A stretch of DNA of 5,807 nt, from contig JAHFTI010000304.1 of the NCBI GenBank assembly GCA_023265535.1, positions 1 through 5,807 on the forward strand. Direction: 5' to 3'. The DNA comes from Opitutaceae bacterium (GTDB lineage: Bacteria > Verrucomicrobiota > Verrucomicrobiia > Opitutales > Opitutaceae). This document shows, piece after piece, positions 1 to 5,573 of this stretch (positions are counted from its first letter, which is position 1; each line of letters starts with the position of its first letter). Under the pieces are notes generated by a model. That model had not been told where the DNA came from. It saw only the letters and a program-made list of their open reading frames with translations, and searched no databases. The position numbers were made by a program, and so were the translations under genes.

Positions 1-1369
1 CAGCACCGACCTCAATGTCGGCAAGGGCATGTCGCACCAGGAGGTCTACGTCGCGTTCGGCGTCCCTCCCTCGATGGCGGAAGTCAAGGCGTCCTATTCG
101 ATCGGGAAAGAGTCCGACCGCTACCAGCTCATCTCAGGGACCTGCCAGCCCATGGGCAATGAGATCGCGAGCGCCTTGGCTATGGTCGCCTCGATGCAGA
201 CAGGTTTGTCCCTTACTGCTGAACTCGACTGGGACGATCACCCTGTGATGATCGAGGTGCGCGCGAGCCGGATCCAGTCCGCGCAGCAGCTCTGGGGCAT
301 GGGCATGCCGATGCGTGAGGCCAACGACTATCTCGGTCTGGGCATGAAGCCCTTCTCGGGATGGGATGTCGGGTACCTGCCCTTCAGTGTCGCCGCGATC
401 GGCGGAGATACGAGCCCGGCCCCGACGCCCCCGAGCGAGGCGGACCCCGCCCTGGCAGAACCTGTCGACGAGGATCCCGCTGTCGCCCAGCTGCGCCTGG
501 TGCTCCTCGCCCGGCAGCGCGCGTGCAAGCGCGTTGAACCGAAAGTGGCCACGCCGGCGGAGCCTGACTTCTCGGCCTTCCATTGCACCTGCCACAGTGA
601 GCAGGGCTCAATGATGAAGGGCCGCAGCGAAAAGGAAGTGCGTCTCTGGAAGAGCCACATGGGCAAGCGCGTCGAGACCATGAAGGCCTTCGAGAGCGGG
701 ATCCGCCGCGAGCTCATGCAGGCGCGTGCCGCCACTCTGGCCAAAATCTCGCGTATCCTGGGCAAGGCTGTGACCAAGGCCGCGGCCGCTGACCTCATCT
801 TCGACCTGGACACCTTCAGCGAGGGTATGGTCGCCACGATGCGCAAGCGCGCCAAAACCGCGCTCGACAGCGCCGGCAAACAGCTATTCTCCGAACTGGG
901 TAAGGACGATCCCTGGTCATTCCCGCCTGCCAAGGCTCTCTCGTTCCTGCGCGAGCGGGAGAACCGCTTCAAGGACGCGAGCGAGCAGATCCACTCCAGC
1001 GTGAAGGCCTCGCTCGAAGACGGCCTCAACGCCGGCGACACCATGGAGCAGCTTTCCGCCCGTGTGCGCACCGCCTTCAACGGGATCTCGGACGGACGTG
1101 CCCGCACGATCGCAGCTACCGAGACGGCCGTGTGCTACGGCGTCGCCCGCGACCAGGCCATGCAGGACGCCGGTGTGCCATTCAAACAGTGGCTCACGAG
1201 CGGGAACTCCAATGTGCGCCAGGCGCACGCTGATGCCAATGGGCAGAGCGTGGCCCTGGACGAACCCTTCATCGTCGACGGGGAGCAGCTCATGCACCCA
1301 GGCGACCCCTCCGGCTCCGCCGGGAACGTCATCAACTGTCACTGCGTCTCGATCGCAAAATCAGAATGA
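1..1369 (+). CDS. Portal protein (C-terminal part) fused to MuF-like minor head protein, 5' partial
   Basis: The frame is open from base 2, so the true start lies upstream. The ATG at 29 is only an internal Met. The first ~135 residues look like the end of an HK97-family portal: AFGVPPSMAEV (about nt 53-85), then QLWGMGMPMREANDYLGLG (about 287-343), matching the usual portal ending 'lwG.G.mt.NEaR..lGl'. A Pro/Ala/Asp/Glu-rich linker follows (about 407-480). From about 600 to the end it is mostly helical, and it finishes with the Mu gpF-type minor head domain (PF04233-like): QWLTSG (1187-1204), VRQAHADANGQ, and the terminal NCHC (1334-1345) where the family has NCRC. A HCTCH cluster sits at 581-595. 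The portal is the dodecameric DNA channel at one capsid vertex. MuF proteins are minor head components that usually come from a separate downstream gene. No toxin domain follows the MuF motif. The gene ends in an ATGA overlap with the protease gene. The portal and MuF calls are firm; the function of the fusion is inferred. Confidence 0.85.
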   Translation, partial: STDLNVGKGMSHQEVYVAFGVPPSMAEVKASYSIGKESDRYQLISGTCQPMGNEIASALAMVASMQTGLSLTAELDWDDHPVMIEVRASRIQSAQQLWGMGMPMREANDYLGLGMKPFSGWDVGYLPFSVAAIGGDTSPAPTPPSEADPALAEPVDEDPAVAQLRLVLLARQRACKRVEPKVATPAEPDFSAFHCTCHSEQGSMMKGRSEKEVRLWKSHMGKRVETMKAFESGIRRELMQARAATLAKISRILGKAVTKAAAADLIFDLDTFSEGMVATMRKRAKTALDSAGKQLFSELGKDDPWSFPPAKALSFLRERENRFKDASEQIHSSVKASLEDGLNAGDTMEQLSARVRTAFNGISDGRARTIAATETAVCYGVARDQAMQDAGVPFKQWLTSGNSNVRQAHADANGQSVALDEPFIVDGEQLMHPGDPSGSAGNVINCHCVSIAKSE

Positions 1370-2079
1370 ACATCAGCTCCATCCTCCAGAAAGCCAAACT
1401 CCAGGAACCCATCCGCCGTGAACTCGCCGTCGAAGCCAAGGTCATCAGCGAGTCGGATGGCACCGTCGAGTTCGTCGCGTCCGATGAAACCCTCGACTGC
1501 TACCAGGAGATCGTCCGTGTCGGTGGCTGGCGCTTCACGCACTTCGCAAAGAACGCGCCCTTCGTCGACAGCCACGACTACAGCACGATCACCAAGCTGC
1601 TCGGCCAGGTGATGTCCTGGCGCATCGAGAAGGGCCAGCTCATCGAGACCGTCCGGTACTCGCGTGAGCCGGGCACCCTCGCGGACTGGGCCTTCAAGAT
1701 GGTTCGCGACAAATTCCTCAAGGCCGTGAGCGTGGGATTCGTGCCCGTGCGCATGGTCTCGAAGTGGGACCAGGTCTCCAGCGACTTCGTCTCCGTCGTC
1801 AATGAGCTCAAGCTCGATGCCGCCACTGCGGCCAAGCTGCGCGTGGTGTACCTCGAGCAGGAGCAGATCGAACTTTCCCAGTGCGTGATCGGTGCCAACC
1901 CGAACGCCCTGGCCAAGGCCTACAAGGCCGGATGCCTGAGCGAACAGGATATCGACCAATTTTCCGCAATGATCGCGACATCGAAGACAGCAACCTCGGC
2001 CACCCATCCCGCCGATGCCGAGGTAGCCCGCCGGCGGGCGAAGTTCGCAGTCCTCGCGGCTGTCCAGGCTCACCTCTGA
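1366..2079 (+). CDS. HK97-family prohead protease (peptidase S78)
   Basis: This 237-residue protein fits the usual length of HK97 gp4-type maturation proteases. Residues 30-70 carry the family opening (FVASDETLD, then GWRFTHFAKNAPFVDSHDY) with the presumed catalytic His at H70. The Ser motif KAVSVGFVPV puts the nucleophile at S122. The third block, ELSQCVIGANPNA, has the conserved Glu at E169, matching the family's 'E.S.vpiPANp'. All expected catalytic residues are therefore present. The enzyme acts inside the prohead: it removes the capsid protein's N-terminal delta region and then degrades itself, making room for DNA. The C-terminal ~50 residues after the ANPNA block are helical and charged, as is common in the family. 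The start is set by the ATGA overlap with the portal-MuF gene, implying translational coupling; no Shine-Dalgarno is visible. The capsid gene follows after 30 bases, as expected for enzyme and substrate. Confidence 0.93.
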   Translation: MNISSILQKAKLQEPIRRELAVEAKVISESDGTVEFVASDETLDCYQEIVRVGGWRFTHFAKNAPFVDSHDYSTITKLLGQVMSWRIEKGQLIETVRYSREPGTLADWAFKMVRDKFLKAVSVGFVPVRMVSKWDQVSSDFVSVVNELKLDAATAAKLRVVYLEQEQIELSQCVIGANPNALAKAYKAGCLSEQDIDQFSAMIATSKTATSATHPADAEVARRRAKFAVLAAVQAHL

Positions 2080-2109
2080 GCACTCCCACCACCCATCCAT
2101 CCCATCGTT
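2080..2109 (+). promoter_or_regulatory. C-rich, Shine-Dalgarno-less leader of the capsid gene
   Basis: This 30-base gap between protease and capsid genes contains almost no G and no purine-rich ribosome site. It reads as repeated CCCA/CCATCC units (ACCCATCCA at 2091-2099). The stop codon plus first bases (TGAGCACTCC, 2077-2086) recur exactly at 3529-3538 before the small membrane-protein gene. ACCCATCCA recurs at 5561-5569 before the last gene. I infer an unstructured translation-initiation leader. A promoter is not recognisable here. Confidence 0.35.
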
Positions 2110-3483
2110 ATGAAACGACACGTCTCGAATCGTCTCTCCTTGTTCTTCCAGGTCATCGCCGCGTTCACCCTGGTGACCGCGTACAACATGCTCGCCCTCG
2201 GCGGCCTCAACACCGTGCCCCTTGCCCTCGGCCTTACCGAGGACGATGATCTCAACAAGGAGTTGAAGGTCTCCCTGTCCAACCTCAACAAGAACTTCCA
2301 GAAGCTCACGGATGTGGAAAAGGCTGTCGGCACCCAGGGCGAAGCCGTGAAGGGCCTGACCACGGGTCTTGCCGAGGTGCAAAAGACACTCGTCGACCTG
2401 CGCAAATCCGGCCTCGACTCCTACATGGGCCCGCGTGTGCGTGAGCCCGGCAAAGTGACTGACTCGTGCGCCAAGTGGCTCGCCGGACAGTTCATCCTGC
2501 ACTGTGAGAAGAGTGGCAAGCTGGAGAGCCTCTCCAGCATCCCCGAGCAGCGCAGCGCCCTCTCGGCGATCGCCCGCCAGGTACTCGGCCTCGAGGCCAA
2601 GGCCGCTGTCACCACCGGCGACATTCCGCTGCCCGTGCAGTACAGCTCCGAAATCAAGGAACTCATCAGTGAGTTTGGTGTGGTGCGCCGCAAGATGGCC
2701 CCGTACCCGATCGGCATGGGCACCGCCAAGCCCCCGCGCTTCGGCACCCGCCCGGCCTTCGGCTCGATCGCCATGAGCGCCGCCTTCGCCGAGAAGAATC
2801 CCATGATCGACTTCGCCTCCCTGGATGCGCACAAGATCGGTGGCCTCGTCCGTCTCCCCCGCGAGATCGACGAGCAGAGCATCGTCCCCATCGGCCAGTA
2901 CCTGGCGCGCTACGGCGCCACGGAGTTCGCCCGTGCGGAGGACACCTGGGGCTTCCTGGCTGACGGCACCGCGACCTATGAAAACGTCGCCGGTATCGTC
3001 AAGACGGCTCGCACGAACGCCAAGACCGTCGTCCTTGCGGCCGGCAAGACCAAGCCCAGCGATTCCACGCTCGCTGACTTCCGCCTTCTGCGTACCAAGG
3101 TCAACAAGGCGGCGCTCTCCGGCACCCGCAGTGCCTACTATCTGGACACGACCTGGGAGGCCTTCCTCCCGAGCTTCCGCACGGATGCGGAGCCGCTCGT
3201 GTACCAGCGCCTCCCCGATGGCAGTGCCATCCTGGACGGCTACCCGATCGTCTGGACCGATGTGCTGACCCCGTACGGCACCGCGGCCGCCGCCGACCAG
3301 CCCCTGGCCGTGTTCGGTGCCCTGGACTTCTGGTGGTTCGGCCAGCACGGCAGTCCCCGCATCGATACGTCGGAGCACGTCTTCTTCGCGAACGACCAGT
3401 TGGCCGTCCGCTTCATCGAGGAGATCGACTTCGATTACGCCGCGGTCGACGCCACCGCTGCTCTCATCACCGCGGCCGCCTGA
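2110..3483 (+). CDS. Major capsid protein, HK97 fold
   Basis: This 457-residue protein forms the icosahedral shell. Residues 1-34 are a basic-then-hydrophobic stretch (MKRHVSNRLS, then LFFQVIAAFTLVTAYNMLAL) resembling a signal or membrane segment, which is odd for a capsid protein. Residues ~45-100 are charged and heptad-like, consistent with the HK97 delta (scaffold) region that the protease removes. The capsid core begins near TTGDIPLPVQYSSEIKELI (168-186), typical of the family's first strand and N-arm. It ends with the usual signatures LDGYPIVWTDVL (375-386) and LAVFGALDFWW (399-409), then a strand-rich tail. HK97 gp5 is 385 residues; the extra length here is mostly N-terminal. I chose the ATG at 2110 because it follows a leader like those of other genes here. 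The internal ATG at 2188 (M27) would remove most of the hydrophobic stretch and cannot be excluded. No separate scaffold gene is seen. A terminator-like hairpin lies just after the stop. Confidence 0.92.
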   Translation: MKRHVSNRLSLFFQVIAAFTLVTAYNMLALGGLNTVPLALGLTEDDDLNKELKVSLSNLNKNFQKLTDVEKAVGTQGEAVKGLTTGLAEVQKTLVDLRKSGLDSYMGPRVREPGKVTDSCAKWLAGQFILHCEKSGKLESLSSIPEQRSALSAIARQVLGLEAKAAVTTGDIPLPVQYSSEIKELISEFGVVRRKMAPYPIGMGTAKPPRFGTRPAFGSIAMSAAFAEKNPMIDFASLDAHKIGGLVRLPREIDEQSIVPIGQYLARYGATEFARAEDTWGFLADGTATYENVAGIVKTARTNAKTVVLAAGKTKPSDSTLADFRLLRTKVNKAALSGTRSAYYLDTTWEAFLPSFRTDAEPLVYQRLPDGSAILDGYPIVWTDVLTPYGTAAAADQPLAVFGALDFWWFGQHGSPRIDTSEHVFFANDQLAVRFIEEIDFDYAAVDATAALITAAA

Positions 3484-3498
3484 TTTGGATTGCTCCTC

Positions 3499-3529
3499 GA
3501 GCTGCCCGGCCTGTGCGGGCGGCTCTTTT
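3499..3529 (+). terminator. Intrinsic terminator-like hairpin after the capsid gene
   Basis: The arms GAGCTGCCCG (3499-3508) and CGGGCGGCTC (3516-3525) pair over 10 bp with one G-U, around a 7-base loop, followed directly by TTTT (3526-3529). It lies 15 bases after the capsid stop. Downstream genes belong to the same morphogenetic programme and no promoter is visible before them, so partial termination or 3'-end protection of the capsid message is more likely than a full stop. Confidence 0.75.
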
Positions 3530-3557
3530 GAGCACTCCTCCGAGGCTCTCTTCCACC

Positions 3558-3695
3558 ATGGACATCATCATCACCATCCTGATCACCGCTGTCGTCGTCG
3601 GTCCCGTGTGCTGGTTTGGCGGCGCGAACAACGCCCGCAAGACCCTCGCCGTGAAGGACGCCGCCAAGGGCGTGGTCAACACACTCCGCGACTAG
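3558..3695 (+). CDS. Small single-pass membrane protein, 45 residues, unknown function
   Basis: The product begins MDIIITILITAVVVGPVCWF, a clear hydrophobic helix at residues 3-20, followed by GG and a basic, amphipathic-looking tail with three Lys and two Arg. By the positive-inside rule the C-terminus would be cytoplasmic. There is no cleavable signal site and no domain that I recognise. The ATG at 3558 is chosen because the open frame upstream lies inside the capsid gene and has no membrane segment. A weak GAGG lies 12 bases before the ATG. The gene sits between the capsid and head-tail adaptor genes and is bracketed by two hairpins (3499-3529 and 3708-3742). Only 28 bases separate it from the first hairpin, too few for a recognisable promoter, so it is probably read through from the capsid transcript. 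The overall shape (short helix, Gly hinge, amphipathic tail) could fit a membrane-active or assembly-anchoring peptide, but this is speculation. Confidence 0.6.
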   Translation: MDIIITILITAVVVGPVCWFGGANNARKTLAVKDAAKGVVNTLRD

Positions 3696-3707
3696 CTCGC
3701 GTTTCCT

Positions 3708-3742
3708 GCAGGGCCGCACCGCGGCGCGGCCCTGCTCCTTTC
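3708..3742 (+). terminator. Second terminator-like hairpin, after the small membrane-protein gene
   Basis: The perfect inverted repeat GCAGGGCCGC (3708-3717) / GCGGCCCTGC (3726-3735) forms a 10-bp GC-rich stem with an 8-base loop. It is followed by a weak pyrimidine tract (TCCTTTC). It starts 13 bases after the stop of the small gene. The U-tract is poorer than that of the first hairpin, so it may be a leaky terminator, an RNA-processing barrier, or simply a stable stem. Confidence 0.55.
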
Positions 3743-3743
3743 A

Positions 3744-3815
3744 ATGATCCCTCCCATCACCACTCGCCCGATGCCCGCTCCCGTGAAGCGGCCGTCCCCC
3801 ATTGTCACCCGATGA
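3744..3815 (+). other. Possible 23-codon leader ORF overlapping the adaptor start
   Basis: An ATG at 3744, just after the second hairpin, opens a 23-residue Pro/Thr/Arg-rich frame with a second in-frame ATG at 3771. It ends in TGA at 3813-3815, giving an ATGA overlap with the adaptor ATG at 3812. The same overlap geometry joins two pairs of certain genes in this window. It may be a coupling leader or chance; the peptide resembles nothing I know. The gap 3696-3811 holds nothing else I can identify besides the hairpin. Confidence 0.2.
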
Positions 3816-4423
3816 ATATCGGACTCGGAAACCTCTCTGAACTCAAAGTCTGGCTCCTCGCCGAGGAGCTTCGGACTGAGACTGCCTGGGATGCCCAGAT
3901 CTCAGCGATCGGCTGTGGCGTGGCGGCCGCCTTCGAGGCGTACTGCGGCCGCAGCTTCGAATACCTCGTGGGGGCGCAGGAGGAGTTCGGCGCCGAGAGA
4001 ACCTATCTCAGGCTCCCTCGCTACCCAGTCCAGGACATCAGCGCCGTCGAGTTCCGCGAGAACATCCGCGCCGAGTGGGAGGACATCCTCACGCTGCTCA
4101 ACTCCTGGAATGGAAACGCCGGCATCGTTGTCTTCACCGGGGCGCCTGGATCCTACGAGGGCACGGTGCGCGTGACCTGGACGGGCGGCTACTGGTACGA
4201 CACGAGCGAGGATGGCAGCGGGGTCAAGCCCGCCGGCGCCCGCGCTCTCCCCGCCGATCTCAAGCTCGCCTGGCTGCAGCACTGCCGTGCCACCTGGGCG
4301 CAGTACCCGAAACTCGGGACCCCAGTGAATACGGTCTCCCAGGCGGCCGCGCTCGCGACCATGCCCTTCTCCCCCGAGGTCACCGCGGTCCTGCAGTCCT
4401 ATCGGAGGCTCACCCTCTCATGA
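3812..4423 (+). CDS. Head-tail adaptor (gp6-like connector protein)
   Basis: This 203-residue protein matches the head-tail connector family of HK97 gp6 and phiE125 gp8. Residues 7-21 are the usual N-terminal LSELKVWLLAEEL helix. AAFEAYCGRSFE (39-50) corresponds to the 'A...e.ytgR.f' helix. YLRLPRYPVQDISAVE (65-80) is the diagnostic 'L..yPV.sI.sV' block. VRVTWTGGY (119-127) matches the family's 'v.Y.aGY' strand. LPADLKLAWLQHCRATW (146-162) and the closing PEVTAVLQSYRR (188-199) are the conserved C-terminal helices. The protein forms a ring under the portal that prepares the head for neck and tail joining. The ATG at 3812 is chosen because homologous sequence begins there, although the frame is open upstream into the capsid gene. 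No Shine-Dalgarno is seen. The gene ends in an ATGA overlap with the next gene. Confidence 0.85.
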   Translation: MNIGLGNLSELKVWLLAEELRTETAWDAQISAIGCGVAAAFEAYCGRSFEYLVGAQEEFGAERTYLRLPRYPVQDISAVEFRENIRAEWEDILTLLNSWNGNAGIVVFTGAPGSYEGTVRVTWTGGYWYDTSEDGSGVKPAGARALPADLKLAWLQHCRATWAQYPKLGTPVNTVSQAAALATMPFSPEVTAVLQSYRRLTLS

Positions 4424-4992
4424 GCGTCGACGTCAAGATCTCCCTCGATGGCCGCTCCATGGCCTACATCTCGCGCCTCAAGCAGGCGCCGGCGGCCGCT
4501 CGCCGCGAGCTGCTGCGCACGATCGACCGTGAGAACCAGGTCACCGTGGGGCAGATTCAGCAGCGCCGCCTCAGCCGCCGTGGCCCCGACACCCTGGGCG
4601 TCATCACAAACCGCCTGCGCGGCTCCATCAATGCCACGAAGGCCCAGCTGGGCAGCGATGGCGGCATCTACTCTGGGATGGGCACCAACGTCGTGTATGG
4701 CGGCATTCACGAATTTGGCTTCCAGGGTGGCGTCACTGTGCGCGCGCACACGCGGCGCATTCATGAATTTGTGGAGGGAACAGCCCAGCCTGCCATTTTC
4801 AATCCGAAGTCCGGAAAGATCGCCCCGGCAAACAGGGGCGTTCGCGTGGAGACGGGGACCGTCCAGGTCCGCTCCCACACGAGAAATATCAAGGTCCCGG
4901 CGCGAGCCTACATCCGCCGCACGATCGAGGAGCGCGTCGGAGCGTACCAGGTCGCGATCAGCTCCACCGTCACCCGTCTGATGCAAAACTGA
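4420..4992 (+). CDS. Neck/tail-completion protein, HK97 gp10-like or Mu gpG-like (virion morphogenesis)
   Basis: This 190-residue protein has an N-terminal basic helical part (PAAARRELLRTIDRENQ, 24-40) and the GVITNRLRGSI block (60-70). It carries the family-defining GTNVVYGGIHEFG (88-100) and ends with VPARAYIRRTIEER (159-172), equivalent to the usual 'iPARPFL'. Such proteins act at the head-tail interface or in tail completion. Between the core motifs lie two similar beta-type segments, VTVRAHTRRI (105-114) and VQVRSHTRNI (148-157), known in virion-morphogenesis members. The start overlaps the adaptor stop by ATGA. GGAGG at 4404-4408, 11 bases upstream, is the only plausible Shine-Dalgarno in the window. 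The HK97 gp10 and Mu gpG families share motifs and I cannot choose firmly between them. Confidence 0.78.
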   Translation: MSVDVKISLDGRSMAYISRLKQAPAAARRELLRTIDRENQVTVGQIQQRRLSRRGPDTLGVITNRLRGSINATKAQLGSDGGIYSGMGTNVVYGGIHEFGFQGGVTVRAHTRRIHEFVEGTAQPAIFNPKSGKIAPANRGVRVETGTVQVRSHTRNIKVPARAYIRRTIEERVGAYQVAISSTVTRLMQN

Positions 4993-4994
4993 CT

Positions 4995-5534
4995 ATGGCA
5001 ACCGTCGTCACAGCTCCCAAGCACTTCCACGGCACGCTCGAGATCCTGAAGGCCGTCGAGGCCCAGGTGGCTGCCCTACAGCTCCCAGATGCGTCGGGCC
5101 CGCTGTTCCAACTGGTGCGCCTGTACGACTCCTCCGAGATCGACAAGGCCTTCGGCGACACGCTCGCCTGCAGGCAGCAGCGGCTGTGCTTCATTCTCCC
5201 AGGGCGTGTCACCTTCCAGCGAGAATCCAACGGCCGCACGATGATCGTGCGCAAGGAGCTGACCTTTGCCCTACTCATCTGTGATACCGATCGGCGCACC
5301 GGCACGGCCGCCGTGTTCGGGGGGCCGAACAACCAGGGCACCCTGGCATTGCATGACCAGGTGGTCGACGCCCTGACGGGTCAGCATCTGGGCTTCTTCG
5401 AGGTGTGCCTGGCCCCGGATGACGGCGACGACATCACGGTCACCTCCAAGGACGATTCCGATTCCGGCCGCAAGGGCTGGTTCCAGTCATTCGCCACGGC
5501 CGCCGGCAAGAGCGGGGTCGGCATCTACGGCTGA
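4995..5534 (+). CDS. Probable tail terminator / tail completion protein (gp37/DUF1834-like)
   Basis: This 179-residue protein starts two bases after the previous stop, without a Shine-Dalgarno. It opens with a helix (TLEILKAVEAQVAAL, 14-28) and continues with alternating strands: LCFILPGRVTFQ (64-75) and ELTFALLICDTDR (88-100). LHDQVVDALTGQHLG (119-133) resembles the 'l...v...L.G..l' helix near the end of tail terminator and Mu gp37-type proteins. Tail terminators form a ring that caps the tail tube and binds the neck. Position is the strongest argument: the gene stands between the neck protein and what looks like the tail-tube gene, where the terminator normally lies. An acidic, Ser-rich segment (DDGDDITVTSKDDSDSG, 142-158) may be a surface loop. 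Motif support alone is modest. Confidence 0.55.
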   Translation: MATVVTAPKHFHGTLEILKAVEAQVAALQLPDASGPLFQLVRLYDSSEIDKAFGDTLACRQQRLCFILPGRVTFQRESNGRTMIVRKELTFALLICDTDRRTGTAAVFGGPNNQGTLALHDQVVDALTGQHLGFFEVCLAPDDGDDITVTSKDDSDSGRKGWFQSFATAAGKSGVGIYG

Positions 5535-5573
5535 GCATTTTCCTCCCACATCCACCCACAACCCATCCACATC
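5535..5573 (+). promoter_or_regulatory. C-rich, Shine-Dalgarno-less leader of the last gene
   Basis: This 39-base gap is nearly free of G and consists of TCC/CCCA/CATCC units. It includes ACCCATCCA (5561-5569), identical to 2091-2099 before the capsid gene, and TGAGCA at 5532-5537, as at 2077 and 3529. No promoter or ribosome site is recognisable. The downstream codons (nt 5589-5606) are unusually AT-rich for this window, which would leave the start region unpaired. Confidence 0.35.

Noticed and set aside
1100..1369. MuF C-terminus as a secreted toxin or ADP-ribosyltransferase domain
   Set aside because: The protein ends directly after the MuF NCHC motif; there is no extra C-terminal domain and no neighbouring immunity gene.
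1339..3378. 679-codon open frame on the minus strand opposite the protease and capsid genes
   Set aside because: It lies opposite two genes with clear family signatures; its product is low-complexity Gly/Asp/Glu/Leu/Ala/Arg sequence with no domain. GC-biased third codon positions on the + strand remove minus-strand stops, so this is a shadow.
782..4499. Seven copies of the 8-bp palindrome GCGGCCGC (782, 3283, 3472, 3923, 3945, 4343, 4492)
   Set aside because: More than expected for random GC-rich DNA, but six of seven encode Ala runs (GCG GCC GC-) and one encodes Cys-Gly-Arg; codon preference explains them and they are not in regulatory positions.
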